18,756 bases of DNA, from the NCBI GenBank assembly GCA_046484325.1, contig JAWOJB010000042.1, positions 1-18,756 on the forward strand, in the 5' to 3' direction. Source of the DNA: JAWOJB01 sp046484325. GTDB taxonomy: Bacteria > Actinomycetota > Acidimicrobiia > Spongiisociales > ZC4RG35. Both the position numbers and the translations under genes were made by a program. The notes under the pieces are model-generated. The model was given only the letters and a program-made list of their open reading frames with translations, was not told where the DNA came from and did not search any database. Below are positions 1-7,432 of this stretch, one piece after another (positions within the stretch are counted from its first letter, which is position 1; every line of letters starts with the position of its first letter).

Positions 1-372
1 GGCGGCGGTCCCGGCCCCCTGTTCGGCCTTCTCGGCGGCGGTGCCGGCGACGTCTTCAGCCTTCTCGGCGGCGGTGCCGGCGACGTCTTCAGCCTTCTCG
101 GCGGCGGTGCCGGCGACGTCCTCGGCCTTGTTCCCGGCCGATGCCGCCGTTTCCTTGGCCTTGTCGGCCAGCTCGGAGGCCGTTTCCTTCGTCTTCTCCC
201 ACGCCTCGCCTCCGGCCTCCTTGGCCTTCTCGAGGTACGGCTTGGCCTTCTCGGTGAGGCCGCTCGCCTCGTCCTTGGCCTTCTCGACGTAGGGCTTGGC
301 CTTCTCGGTCAGTTCGGCCGCCTCCTCTTTGGCCTGGCCGAACAGCTTCTTCACCGAATCCAGAACACCCAT
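1..372 (-). CDS. Partial LEA-like 11-residue-repeat protein (3' end off window)
   Basis: The reading frame is open from an ATG at 372 to the left edge, giving 124 residues with no stop, so the C-terminus is missing. A strong Shine-Dalgarno (GAGGAGGAG, around 381-388) precedes the ATG. The product is almost wholly Lys, Ala, Glu, Thr and Gly with no signal peptide or membrane segment. Two near-copies of an 18-residue unit (LTEKAKPYVEKAKDEASG and LTEKAKPYLEKAKEAGGE) are followed by three 11-residue units KAEDVAGTAAE and a fourth diverged unit at the edge. Eleven-residue Ala/Lys/Glu repeats are typical of group 3 LEA-like and other amphipathic-helix stress proteins, which are disordered in solution and fold on drying or on membranes. 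That role is inference, because repeats of this kind arise easily and no family is firmly recognised. It is the last visible gene of a same-strand run, 46 bases after the nuclease lipoprotein gene. Confidence 0.65.
   Translation of the reverse strand, partial: MGVLDSVKKLFGQAKEEAAELTEKAKPYVEKAKDEASGLTEKAKPYLEKAKEAGGEAWEKTKETASELADKAKETAASAGNKAEDVAGTAAEKAEDVAGTAAEKAEDVAGTAAEKAEQGAGTAA
28..126. repeat. Three tandem 33-bp units (11 codons each)
   Basis: Units lie at 28-60, 61-93 and 94-126. The first two are identical and the third differs by two bases near one end. Bases 1-27 look like a further diverged partial unit. Each unit encodes one 11-residue repeat of the minus-strand protein, so this is a coding minisatellite whose copy number could vary by slippage. 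Confidence 0.9.
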
Positions 373-398
373 GCGTGACTCCTCCTCGTCGTGGTTCC

Positions 399-404
399 AC
401 CATA
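399..404 (-). promoter_or_regulatory. Possible -10 box of the repeat-protein gene
   Basis: TATGGT on the minus strand fits TANNNT and ends 26 bases before the ATG at 372. It would give a leader of about 20 bases that holds the Shine-Dalgarno. No -35 was recognised, so support is weak. Confidence 0.3.
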
Positions 405-418
405 GAGGAATGAGCCGG

Positions 419-1225
419 TCACCGTCCCTCGTAGCGGAGGCGATCGACCACCCGGCCGGCCGGATCGACGAGAAAGGCGGTATCTCCGGTGTTGTTCCAC
501 ACGGCCCGGTCCGAGCACCATCCCAGCGCCCCTGGTGGGGGCGCGCAGCCGCTGACGACGGTCACCTGTTCGCCGGCACCGAGGCGAGTGCCGGCCGGGA
601 ACACGAACCGATTCGAGGTGGATTCGTCACGCAGCACCCAGCCGGAGAGGTCGACCGCCGCTCCTGCCTCGATCACGACGTACTCCTGGTCGAGGGCCTC
701 GTCGTCGGGGCCGGGAGGATCCCATTCGATCACGACGATCGAGACCGGTGCGACCGGCCCTCCGCCGCAAGCCTCTGGCGACCACATGCCCAGCCCCGAA
801 GCGATCGCACGCTCCTCGGCCTCGAAGATCCGGGCGGTGTACGGGCCCTCCGACGTGATGGCGAAGGCAAGGCCGGCGGCGACCAGGGCCTCGTTGGCCA
901 GCTCCTCGCCGGCGAAGACGTGGGCGAGCAGGCGCCCGTACCGATCTCGTGACGGATCGGCGGTCTCGAGCCGCAGCGGCCCGTCGCCGAGCAACTCCGC
1001 CAGCAGGGCGCGTGCCTCGGACCCTCCGCACTCGCCTCGCTCCGGGGCGTTGATACCGGCGAGACGGACGCGCTCCTCCACACCGTCGATCGTCGCGACC
1101 AGGCTGTCGCCGTCCTCGACGCGGATCGGCGGCGCGACGGTGGCTCCCTGAGCTGGTTCGGGATCTCCACCGGGGCCGCACGCGACGAGCGACGCGGCCA
1201 CCGCCGAGGCGACGAGCCGCCTCAC
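419..1225 (-). CDS. Lipoprotein: thermonuclease (SNase) domain plus lamin-tail domain
   Basis: The GTG start at 1225 is chosen because it overlaps the TGA of the upstream flavoprotein gene (GTGA) and gives a clean lipoprotein signal: an Arg pair, a short hydrophobic stretch, and lipobox LVAC with Cys16. The product is 268 residues. Residues about 34-150 match staphylococcal nuclease: EDGD (37-40), VRLAGINAPE with Arg54 and Glu62, and RDRYGRLLAHVF with Arg98. These correspond to the catalytic Arg-Glu-Arg set. The Asp that helps bind calcium in the staphylococcal enzyme appears as Asn59, a substitution common in the family. Residues about 160-268 look like a lamin-tail domain (LSGWVLRDE, NRFVFPAGTRLGAGE, WNNTGDTAFLVD), an Ig-like fold often found beside surface nucleases. 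The likely role is an outer-face nuclease that degrades extracellular DNA for nutrition or defence. The domain calls are firm and the biological role is inferred. Confidence 0.88.
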   Translation of the reverse strand: MRRLVASAVAASLVACGPGGDPEPAQGATVAPPIRVEDGDSLVATIDGVEERVRLAGINAPERGECGGSEARALLAELLGDGPLRLETADPSRDRYGRLLAHVFAGEELANEALVAAGLAFAITSEGPYTARIFEAEERAIASGLGMWSPEACGGGPVAPVSIVVIEWDPPGPDDEALDQEYVVIEAGAAVDLSGWVLRDESTSNRFVFPAGTRLGAGEQVTVVSGCAPPPGALGWCSDRAVWNNTGDTAFLVDPAGRVVDRLRYEGR

Positions 1226-2580
1226 ACCCCCGCTGCCTCGGCCGCCTTGCGAGCGGCGATGTGAATGAGGTCCCACACCCCGGAGAACGGAGGGGCGTAG
1301 GCAAGGTCGGTCCAGGCGAGCTCTTCGGCGCTCACCTCGTTCCAGATGGCGGTTGCGAAGACGTCGATCCGCTTGCCTGCACCGGGCCCGCCCACGATCT
1401 GGGATCCCAGCAGTCTGCCGGTGGACCGTTCGGCTACCACGCGGATGGCCATGGGCCTCGCCTCCGGCCAGTAGCCGGCAGCGGTGGTGCCCTCGACCGT
1501 GGCCGCCACGGCGTCGATGCCGGCCACTTCCGCATCGGAGACCCGCAACCCGGTCGAGGAGACCTCGAGCTCGCAGATCCTCGTGATCGCCGTACCCAGG
1601 ACTCCTGGGAACGAGGCGTCACCGCCCCCCAGGTTGACCCCGGCCACCCTCCCGGTCTTGTTCGCCACGGTTCCCAGGTGGAAGTTGGCCGGCCGGCCCG
1701 TGATGCGGTGGCGGGTCTCTGCACAGTCACCCGCCGACCACACCCCGTCGGTCGGTGTGCGCTGGTGGTCGTCGACGGCCACTGCGCCGGTAGGCCCGAG
1801 TGCGATTCCGGCACCGGCGGCGAGCTCGACCTGCGGACGGCTCCCGAGCCCGAGCACCACCACGTCGGCCGGGATGGCGTCGTCGTCGCAGCCGACGGCG
1901 CGGGCGCGGTCCGGGCCCTGGATGCATCGGACCATCGTCTCCGAGCGGACATCTGCGCCCATCCGCCGCATGGCTCCGATCACGCGATCGCCCATGTCGG
2001 CGTCCAGGGTGCGGGCGAGCACCGAGGCCTCGCTCTCGACCACCGTCACCTCCCACCTGCGATGGAGAAAGGCCTCGGCCACCTCGAGGCCGATGTAGCC
2101 ACCCCCGACCACCACCACCCGGCCAGGCGATCCGTCCGCCACCCGGCGGAGCAGGGCGGCGTCGTCCAGGGTGTGGAGGCCATAGACACCGGGCAGGTCG
2201 ATGCCGTCGATCGGTGGACGGAACGGGACGGTGCCTGTCGAGACCATGAGCTGGTCGAAGCCCTCCTCGAACATCATCCCGGTGTCGACGTCGACACCGG
2301 TCACCACTCGCCGATCGAGGTCGATCTCCCGCACGTGGTGACGGGTGCGGACCTCGATGCCCATGTCGGCGAACTGGTCGGGCCACCGGGCGACGAGCCG
2401 TTCGAGCGGGTCGACGTACCCGGCGACGTGATAGGGCTCCCCGCAGGCGGCGTAGCTGACGAAGCTCGAGCCTTCCAGGGCGAGGATCTCCAGATCCTCT
2501 GCCGAGCGCATACGGCGGGCCTGGCTGGCCGCCGACATCCCGGCGGCGTTGCCACCGACCACGACGAGTCGCTCCGCCAT
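1222..2580 (-). CDS. CoA-disulfide reductase-type FAD/NAD(P)H oxidoreductase
   Basis: 452 residues, normal for single-cysteine pyridine nucleotide-disulfide reductases. The N-terminal FAD fold starts at once (LVVVGGNAAGMSAA, 5-18). The motif SYAACGEPYHVAG puts Cys46 where CoA-disulfide reductases and NADH oxidases of this family carry their only redox cysteine. A second Rossmann motif, VVVVGGGYIGLE (155-166), binds NAD(P)H, and the second FAD motif is WSAGDCAE (281-288). The C-terminal third (GTAITRI... IDVFATAIW... DLAYAPPFSGVWD) is the dimerisation domain, with the Tyr and Pro-rich stretch typical of CoA-disulfide reductases. No rhodanese domain follows. The ATG shares one base with the upstream TGA (TGATG), and its own TGA overlaps the next GTG, so translation of the three genes is probably coupled. 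It could reduce CoA disulfide or persulfides, or act as an NADH oxidase. Sequence alone does not decide. Confidence 0.87.
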   Translation of the reverse strand: MAERLVVVGGNAAGMSAASQARRMRSAEDLEILALEGSSFVSYAACGEPYHVAGYVDPLERLVARWPDQFADMGIEVRTRHHVREIDLDRRVVTGVDVDTGMMFEEGFDQLMVSTGTVPFRPPIDGIDLPGVYGLHTLDDAALLRRVADGSPGRVVVVGGGYIGLEVAEAFLHRRWEVTVVESEASVLARTLDADMGDRVIGAMRRMGADVRSETMVRCIQGPDRARAVGCDDDAIPADVVVLGLGSRPQVELAAGAGIALGPTGAVAVDDHQRTPTDGVWSAGDCAETRHRITGRPANFHLGTVANKTGRVAGVNLGGGDASFPGVLGTAITRICELEVSSTGLRVSDAEVAGIDAVAATVEGTTAAGYWPEARPMAIRVVAERSTGRLLGSQIVGGPGAGKRIDVFATAIWNEVSAEELAWTDLAYAPPFSGVWDLIHIAARKAAEAAGV

Positions 2581-2903
2581 CAGGTCGTTCTGCGGAGGCG
2601 TTTGAGCGCGGCCTTTTCGGCTGCTCGACGCCGTCGGCGCTTGCGCATGCCCCAGCCGGCGATCGAGGTGATCACGACCGCCAGCACAACGATGGCGACG
2701 ACCACGATGACCAGCGGGAAGCTCCACTCCCACGTGAGGAATCGGATCGGGACGTCCTGGGTGTTCTGCACGGCGAAAACGACGAGCAACACCGTGACGA
2801 GCAGACCGAACCCGGCTGCCCAGGGAACTCCGGCCGTGACCGGGGGTTCCACCAACTCCCCGGGAGCGTCTGTCGGTCGTTCGGCGGGGGGCGTGTCTGG
2901 CAT
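2580..2903 (-). CDS. LapA-like (DUF1049) small two-helix membrane protein
   Basis: 107 residues from the ATG at 2903. An in-frame ATG at 2975 was not used because it would run back into the end of the transporter gene and add residues unlike the family. A Pro-rich N-terminus is followed by a first membrane helix (about 28-46), the short loop NTQDVPIRFLTWEW (47-60), a second helix (about 61-83), and a very basic tail (MRKRRRRR, then KRLRR). The helix-NxxxVxxxF-helix pattern is that of the LapA domain family, whose members in proteobacteria work with LapB in envelope assembly. In actinobacteria the role is unknown. A -10 box lies six bases before the ATG, and the gene ends in a TGATG junction with the flavoprotein gene. 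Confidence 0.75.
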   Translation of the reverse strand: MPDTPPAERPTDAPGELVEPPVTAGVPWAAGFGLLVTVLLVVFAVQNTQDVPIRFLTWEWSFPLVIVVVAIVVLAVVITSIAGWGMRKRRRRRAAEKAALKRLRRTT

Positions 2904-2909
2904 CGGGCC

Positions 2910-2915
2910 AGTGTA
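2910..2915 (-). promoter_or_regulatory. -10 box TACACT, leaderless geometry, for the LapA-like gene
   Basis: TACACT on the minus strand is followed by exactly six bases and then ATG at 2903. This would place transcription start on the A of the start codon. No Shine-Dalgarno is present in the short gap. Confidence 0.5.
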
Positions 2916-2949
2916 CGTGGAGCCTTGGACCGGTGACAGCGGCCGGTAC

Positions 2950-4290
2950 TCACGCCACGTCGACGTCGGCGCCATGAAAGCGCCACTCCGTCTTCGCCTG
3001 TTGGGCCCGGCCGATGTCGACGGCGGAGAGCAGCACGAACCCGACGGCGAAGAAGAAGATCAGGCTGAGGATGGCATTGCGCGACGATCCGGTCACCTGG
3101 TTCACGAAGGCGAATACGAGCGGCCCCCAGATCGAGGCGAACTTGGAGAAGACCGAGTAGAAGCCGTAGAACTCGGCGGTGGCCTGTTCGGGGATCATCG
3201 TCCCGTAGAGGCTGCGGCTGAGCGCCTGGGTTCCCCCCAGGACGAGCCCCACCGAGGCCGCGAGGCCGAGGAACGGGAGGAACTCGCCCTCGGGGAGGAA
3301 GTACCCGAACACCGAGATGCCGGTCCACAGGACGAGCGAGACGAGGATCGCCCGTTTGGTCCCGATCAGGCCGGCCAGGCGCCCGAAGGCCAGGGCACCC
3401 ACCACCCCGACGATCTGGACGGCGAGGAACGCCAGCGCCACGTCGCCCACGTCGAGCTGGAGCGTCTCGGTGGCGAACACCGCCGAGATGGCGATGACCG
3501 TCTGCACCCCGTCGTTGTAGAGGAAGAACGCGACCAGGAAGAGCAGCAGTTGGGGGAATTGGCGGAGCTGGCGAACGGTGCGGAGGGTGCGGGTGAACCC
3601 GAGGCGGGCATAGGAGAGGGGCCGCCATCCCGTCTGGTACTCGGCGGGGATGGCCTGGGCGGCGGCCGGTTCGACCAGCCTCCTGAGGCCGATGATCGAG
3701 AAGGCGAGCCACCACGCGCCGGCCCCGACGATGGCGATCCGAACCGCCGTGGCCGTGAAGGACTCGGGGGAGAACTGGATGAGGAGCAGTGCCAGAAGGA
3801 ACTGGAGGCCACCTCCGAAGTAGCCGTAGGCGAACCCCTTCGACGAGACCCGGTCGATGGTGTCCGGTGTCGTGAGGTGCGGCAGGAAGCTGTCGTAGAA
3901 CACGTTGGCGAACGCCCAGCAGCTCTCGACGACCAGGAAGAGGGCGATCGTGAACCAGACGTCACCGGGGCCGGCCAGCGCGAACCCGGTCGACAGCACC
4001 GCGCCCGTGTACGCGAAGACCCGGAGGAACCGGAGTTTGGAGGCCGAGAAGTCGCCGATCGCCCCGAGCGCCGGCGAGAACAGGAATGCGATGAGGGCGG
4101 TGGCCCCCACCATGTAGCCGAACAGGGACTCGGCGTCGAGGGTGACGCCGAGGATCGTCGCTCCCCCCTCGCCGACGATCTGGTCGGCGAAGACCGCCGG
4201 CAGCAGCACGGCCAGGGTGGTCGTCGTGTACGCCGAGTTGGCGAAGTCGTAGAGCGACCACCCGAAGATCGATCGCCGGTCGTTCCGCAC
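2950..4290 (-). CDS. MFS transporter, UMF1/Atg22-like family
   Basis: 446 residues from a GTG at 4290, with Shine-Dalgarno GGGAGGTGAG just upstream. The frame stays open far upstream, but homology-like sequence begins only here. The N-terminal signature FGWSLYDFANSAY (9-21) is the hallmark of the UMF1 family (bacterial relatives of yeast vacuolar Atg22). About twelve hydrophobic membrane segments follow. Further family-like motifs are FYDSFLPHL, SSKGFAYGYFGGGLQ and TQALSRSLYGTMIPE. Atg22 exports amino acids from the yeast vacuole, but substrates of bacterial members are mostly unknown, so no substrate is proposed. The gene heads a same-strand run (LapA-like protein, flavoprotein, nuclease lipoprotein) and is divergent from the sugar dehydrogenase gene across 81 bases. 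Confidence 0.87.
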   Translation of the reverse strand: MRNDRRSIFGWSLYDFANSAYTTTTLAVLLPAVFADQIVGEGGATILGVTLDAESLFGYMVGATALIAFLFSPALGAIGDFSASKLRFLRVFAYTGAVLSTGFALAGPGDVWFTIALFLVVESCWAFANVFYDSFLPHLTTPDTIDRVSSKGFAYGYFGGGLQFLLALLLIQFSPESFTATAVRIAIVGAGAWWLAFSIIGLRRLVEPAAAQAIPAEYQTGWRPLSYARLGFTRTLRTVRQLRQFPQLLLFLVAFFLYNDGVQTVIAISAVFATETLQLDVGDVALAFLAVQIVGVVGALAFGRLAGLIGTKRAILVSLVLWTGISVFGYFLPEGEFLPFLGLAASVGLVLGGTQALSRSLYGTMIPEQATAEFYGFYSVFSKFASIWGPLVFAFVNQVTGSSRNAILSLIFFFAVGFVLLSAVDIGRAQQAKTEWRFHGADVDVA

Positions 4291-4310
4291 TGGCTCACCT
4301 CCCGGCCGGG

Positions 4311-4316
4311 AGGCTA
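4311..4316 (-). promoter_or_regulatory. Possible -10 box TAGCCT of the MFS gene
   Basis: TAGCCT on the minus strand ends 20 bases before the GTG at 4290. A transcript starting about seven bases downstream would carry the visible Shine-Dalgarno. A 10-bp palindrome (4301-4310) lies between the box and the start codon. Support is modest. Confidence 0.35.
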
Positions 4317-4358
4317 CCCGTCGGCCCCGGCGGGCTGAGGGTTGTCCCCGGGGTCGGG

Positions 4359-4364
4359 TACCGT
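4359..4364 (+). promoter_or_regulatory. -10 box TACCGT, leaderless geometry, for the sugar dehydrogenase gene
   Basis: TACCGT is followed by seven bases and then ATG at 4372. There is no Shine-Dalgarno in the gap. Transcription would start on or one base before the start codon. Confidence 0.5.
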
Positions 4365-4371
4365 CGAATCC

Positions 4372-5613
4372 ATGCGGTGGACGGTTCCGATGCTCTTGCT
4401 GTTCGCCCTTGCCGCCTGCTCGGCCGGTGGCCAGGCGCCCGTGAGCACGGGCGACACCGGCCCGACATCCACGCCGACGACCGCAGCGCCGGTCACGACC
4501 ACGGCGCCGTCCGACCCGACCCGATCCACCCCGGCCGAGACCACCACCACCCTCGCCCCGCTCACCGGCCTCCGCTACCAGGCGGTGGCGACGGGTCTGC
4601 CGTTCCCGACCAACCTGGTCCCGGTGCCGGGCGGGGACCGCGCCCTGCTCGCCACCAAGGACGGGCGAGTGTGGGAGTTGACCGGCGACACCCTTGCCGA
4701 GGAGCCGCTCCTCGACCTCCGCGACCGGGTCCGGGATTCGGTTGAGCAGGGACTGCTCGGCCTCGCCGTCCACCCCGACCGGCCCGGCCACCTGTTCGTG
4801 CACTACTCGGCGCTCGACGGGGACACGGTGCTCTCGGAGTTCCGCTCCGATGGCGCCGGGCTCGACAGCTCGCTCGAGCGCATCCTGCTCCGCCTGGATC
4901 AGCCCGCCTCGAATCACAACGGGGGCCAGCTCGCGTTCGGCCCCGACGGGATGCTCTATCTCGGGTTGGGCGACGGCGGGGGTGCCAACGACCGCTTCGG
5001 GCAGGGTCAGCGGCCCGACACGCTCCTGGGCACGATCCTGCGACTCGATCCGGCCGGTGGCGACCCTTACGGGATCCCTGCCGACAACCCGTTTGCCGGC
5101 GGCGAGGGTGGGGCCCCCGAGGTGTGGGCGTTCGGGTTGCGCAATCCATGGAGGTTCTCGTTCGACGGTGACTGGATCTTCATCGGTGACGTCGGCCAGA
5201 ACGCCTTCGAGGAGATCGACGTGGTGCCGGTGGATCCGATCGGGTACAACTTCGGCTGGCCGATCACGGAGGGCCTCTACTGCTTCGACCCGCGGTCCGG
5301 ATGCGACCCGGCCGGTCTCACCCTCCCTGTGCTGGAGATCGCCCACGGGGACGCCGGCACCTGCTCGGTGACCGGCGGGGTGGTTTACCGGGGAGCCGCA
5401 ATCCCCGAGCTGGACGGGCACTACCTGTACTCGGACTTCTGCGGGGGCTACCTCCGCAGCTTCCGATGGGATGGCGTCGAGGCCGTCGACCGGCGTGACT
5501 GGACCGACCAGGTCGGCGTGCCCGGCCAGGTGGTGGCATTCGGCGTCGATCCCTCCGGCGAGGTCCACGTCCTCACCACCGACTCGGTGTACCGGATCGA
5601 GCCGGTGAGGTAG
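4372..5613 (+). CDS. PQQ-type sugar dehydrogenase (GSDH family) lipoprotein
   Basis: 413 residues from the ATG at 4372. This start gives a lipoprotein signal (RWTVPMLLLFALAAC, lipobox LAAC with Cys16). A Thr/Pro/Ser-rich linker of about 45 residues follows, then a six-bladed beta-propeller of the glucose/sorbosone dehydrogenase family. Visible family motifs are GLLGLAVHP, NHNGGQLAFGPDG (His182 is the likely catalytic base), LGLGDGGGAND (200-207, calcium/PQQ loop), FGLRNPWRFSFD (Arg257 and Arg261 are likely PQQ contacts) and GDVGQNAFEEID. The enzyme would oxidise aldoses at the outer membrane face and pass electrons to the respiratory chain. Related propellers (YliI/Asd type, hedgehog-interacting-protein type) share the fold, so substrate and even PQQ use are inferred. 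No PQQ synthesis genes are in the window. Confidence 0.85.
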   Translation: MRWTVPMLLLFALAACSAGGQAPVSTGDTGPTSTPTTAAPVTTTAPSDPTRSTPAETTTTLAPLTGLRYQAVATGLPFPTNLVPVPGGDRALLATKDGRVWELTGDTLAEEPLLDLRDRVRDSVEQGLLGLAVHPDRPGHLFVHYSALDGDTVLSEFRSDGAGLDSSLERILLRLDQPASNHNGGQLAFGPDGMLYLGLGDGGGANDRFGQGQRPDTLLGTILRLDPAGGDPYGIPADNPFAGGEGGAPEVWAFGLRNPWRFSFDGDWIFIGDVGQNAFEEIDVVPVDPIGYNFGWPITEGLYCFDPRSGCDPAGLTLPVLEIAHGDAGTCSVTGGVVYRGAAIPELDGHYLYSDFCGGYLRSFRWDGVEAVDRRDWTDQVGVPGQVVAFGVDPSGEVHVLTTDSVYRIEPVR

Positions 5614-5664
5614 GCGGCGTTCGTCATTCCGCCTCGCGGTGCGGCCGTGGGAGGGTGGCGACGG

Positions 5665-5670
5665 TAGCCT
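5665..5670 (+). promoter_or_regulatory. -10 box TAGCCT, leaderless geometry, for herA
   Basis: TAGCCT is followed by seven bases and then GTG at 5678, with no Shine-Dalgarno. The site supports choosing this GTG over an in-frame GTG at 5639. Confidence 0.5.
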
Positions 5671-5677
5671 CGAGCAG

Positions 5678-7360
5678 GTGACCGAGGAGCACGGAGAGAT
5701 CGTCGGGCGGGTGATCGGCACCGAGGACGCCACCCCCCTCGAGTTCTGGGTCGGCGTCGCCGAAGGGAGGTTCCTCCAGCTCGACGATGTCGTGTCGCTC
5801 GAGCGGATCCTCCCCGGTGGCGAGCAGGTCGACATCTACGGATTGGTGAGCCAGGTCCGTTCCCGTCACGAGGGGGCGAGGTTCGACTCCGACGTGTTCC
5901 TCATTGCCGACGGGGTCCTCCCCGCCGAAGTCTCGGAGTCGGCCCGGGTCACGGCCACCCGCTTCGAGCCCGAGGTGTTCGTCCCACCCCGTCCGGGGCA
6001 GCTCGTGCACCGGGCCGAGGGCGCCAGCAGGGACCGGGCGCTCTACTTCGACCGGATGACCGAGCGACTCCCCGTCGGGCTCTCCCGATCGGGCGAGCCG
6101 GTGTTCGTGAACCTCGAGTTCCTCGACGGCCGCCGGGGTGCCCACGTCAACGTGTCGGGGATCTCGGGCGTTGCCACCAAGACCACCTATGCCACGTTCC
6201 TGCTCCACAGCCTCTTCACCGGCGGCGTGCTCGGGGCCCGGGCCGTCAACACCAAGGCGCTGGTGTTCAACGTCAAGGGCGAGGATCTGTTGTTCCTCGA
6301 TCACGCCAACGGGATGCTCGACGACGAGGGACGCGAGCGGTACCGCCGGCTTGGACTGCCGGCCGAGCCCTTCCGGTCGGTGCGGATCTACGCCCCACCC
6401 CGGTCCGGCGTGGCGGCGGCCATCCCCGACGTCGCCTCACGGTCGACCGGGGTCACCTCGTTCTTCTGGACCCTCGCCGAGTTCTGCCACCAGGACCTGA
6501 TGCCGTTCTTGTTCACCGACGCCGAGGACGATCGGGCCCAATACACGATGGTGGTGTACAACGTGATGGCCAGGCTCCGCAAGGCCGTCGAGCTCCCGGA
6601 GGGCGGGGTCACCGTCGAGGGCCAGCAGGTGCGCACGTTCCGCGAGCTGGCCGATCTGGTGACCCGCAAGGTCCAGGACGAGGAGGATCGCCACGGCTGG
6701 GCCGGTCCGGCGATCGGGATCGGCACCATCAACGCCTTCGTCCGCCGGTTGCAGGGGGCGGTCCGGCACGTCGAGCGTCTCGTCCGTGGTGACGTGCCCA
6801 ACGCCGCCCGGCACCGCATCGCCCTCGACCATCAGGTGACGGTGGTGGACCTCCACAACCTGAACGATCGGGCGAAGCGATTCGTCGTGGGGGCGACGGT
6901 GCGGCGGGCGTTCGACGACAAGGAGCGCAGCGGCCAGTCGGGGGAGCTGCTGTTCCTCGTCCTCGACGAGTTGAACAAGTACGCACCCCGCGAGGGCTCC
7001 AGCCCGATCAAGGAGATCCTGCTCGATGTGGCCGAACGCGGCCGGAGCCTGGGGATCATCCTGATCGGCGCCCAGCAGACGGCCAGCGAGGTCGAGCGCA
7101 GGATCGTGGCCAACTCGTCGATCCGGGTGGTGGGGCGGCTCGACTCGGCGGAGGCCGCCCGCGAGGAGTACGGGTTCCTCCCGGCCGTGCAGCGTCAGCG
7201 GTCCACGATTCTCAAACCGGGGACGATGCTGGTGAGCCAGCCCGAGCTGCCGGTGCCGCTCGTGCTGGAGTTCCCCTTCCCGGCCTGGGCGACCCGGGCG
7301 GCCGAGGCGCTCCCGATGCCGGCGCCCGACCAACCCACCGACCCCTTCGAGGGACTGTGA
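5678..7360 (+). CDS. herA: HerA-type hexameric DNA translocase ATPase
   Basis: 560 residues from the GTG at 5678, supported by the adjacent -10 box. Residues about 1-110 form a short beta-rich N-terminal region like the HAS-barrel of HerA. Then comes the DUF87/FtsK-HerA ATPase core: Walker A GISGVATKT (161-169), Walker B LLFLVLDEL with Asp430-Glu431, sensor-like GAQQTASEVERR (465-476), and a likely arginine-finger region after it (NSSIRVVGR). HerA pumps duplex DNA and works with the NurA nuclease, and with Mre11-Rad50 in archaea, to resect double-strand breaks. A NurA-like gene and sbcDC lie downstream on the same strand (12139-16500), which supports this assignment over other HerA-FtsK ATPases. 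Loop residues between the Walker motifs (about 210-410) are long and family-specific. Confidence 0.83.
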   Translation: MTEEHGEIVGRVIGTEDATPLEFWVGVAEGRFLQLDDVVSLERILPGGEQVDIYGLVSQVRSRHEGARFDSDVFLIADGVLPAEVSESARVTATRFEPEVFVPPRPGQLVHRAEGASRDRALYFDRMTERLPVGLSRSGEPVFVNLEFLDGRRGAHVNVSGISGVATKTTYATFLLHSLFTGGVLGARAVNTKALVFNVKGEDLLFLDHANGMLDDEGRERYRRLGLPAEPFRSVRIYAPPRSGVAAAIPDVASRSTGVTSFFWTLAEFCHQDLMPFLFTDAEDDRAQYTMVVYNVMARLRKAVELPEGGVTVEGQQVRTFRELADLVTRKVQDEEDRHGWAGPAIGIGTINAFVRRLQGAVRHVERLVRGDVPNAARHRIALDHQVTVVDLHNLNDRAKRFVVGATVRRAFDDKERSGQSGELLFLVLDELNKYAPREGSSPIKEILLDVAERGRSLGIILIGAQQTASEVERRIVANSSIRVVGRLDSAEAAREEYGFLPAVQRQRSTILKPGTMLVSQPELPVPLVLEFPFPAWATRAAEALPMPAPDQPTDPFEGL

Positions 7361-7432
7361 CCGCTCTGCGCTCTGCGCTGTGCGCCTGATGCCATTGCGC
7401 AGTGCGCACCGCGCACGGCGCACCACCGTGCG
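7361..7432. terminator. Bidirectional hairpin cluster between convergent genes
   Basis: The 72 bases between herA and the GT78 gene hold several overlapping inverted repeats built on TGCGC. An imperfect stem pairs 7375-7385 with 7397-7407 (11-base arms, two mismatches, 11-base loop). A perfect 6-bp stem, GTGCGC with GCGCAC (7402-7416), has a 3-base loop. A perfect 7-bp stem, CGCACGG (7412-7418) with CCGTGCG (7426-7432), has a 7-base loop. The last abuts the stop codon of the minus-strand gene. There is no T-run, so intrinsic termination is plausible but unproven. Confidence 0.55.

Noticed and set aside
28..126. CRISPR-like or non-coding repeat array
   Set aside because: Units are directly adjacent with no spacers, and the 33-base period equals 11 codons of an open frame with a good start site.
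1226..1276. Upstream ATG at 1276 for the nuclease lipoprotein
   Set aside because: It adds a His/Arg/Gly-rich stretch before the signal peptide and would spoil the lipoprotein signal. The GTG at 1225 overlaps the previous stop as expected.
2904..2975. Longer LapA-like protein starting at the ATG at 2975
   Set aside because: It would overlap the end of the transporter gene and add family-unlike residues, while the ATG at 2903 has a -10 box at leaderless distance.
1261..4338. Plus-strand open frame of over 1,000 codons
   Set aside because: It lies antisense to four well-supported genes and its product is low-complexity (His, Gly, Asp, Arg rich). Long antisense frames are expected at this GC content.
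5639..5677. Earlier GTG start for herA at 5639
   Set aside because: No Shine-Dalgarno precedes it, and the -10 box at 5665-5670 would lie inside the coding region; the GTG at 5678 fits better.
4291..5835. Upstream extension of the MFS reading frame, making a 961-residue protein
   Set aside because: The extra part is antisense to the sugar dehydrogenase gene and has no domain. The GTG at 4290 has a strong Shine-Dalgarno and begins the family signature.
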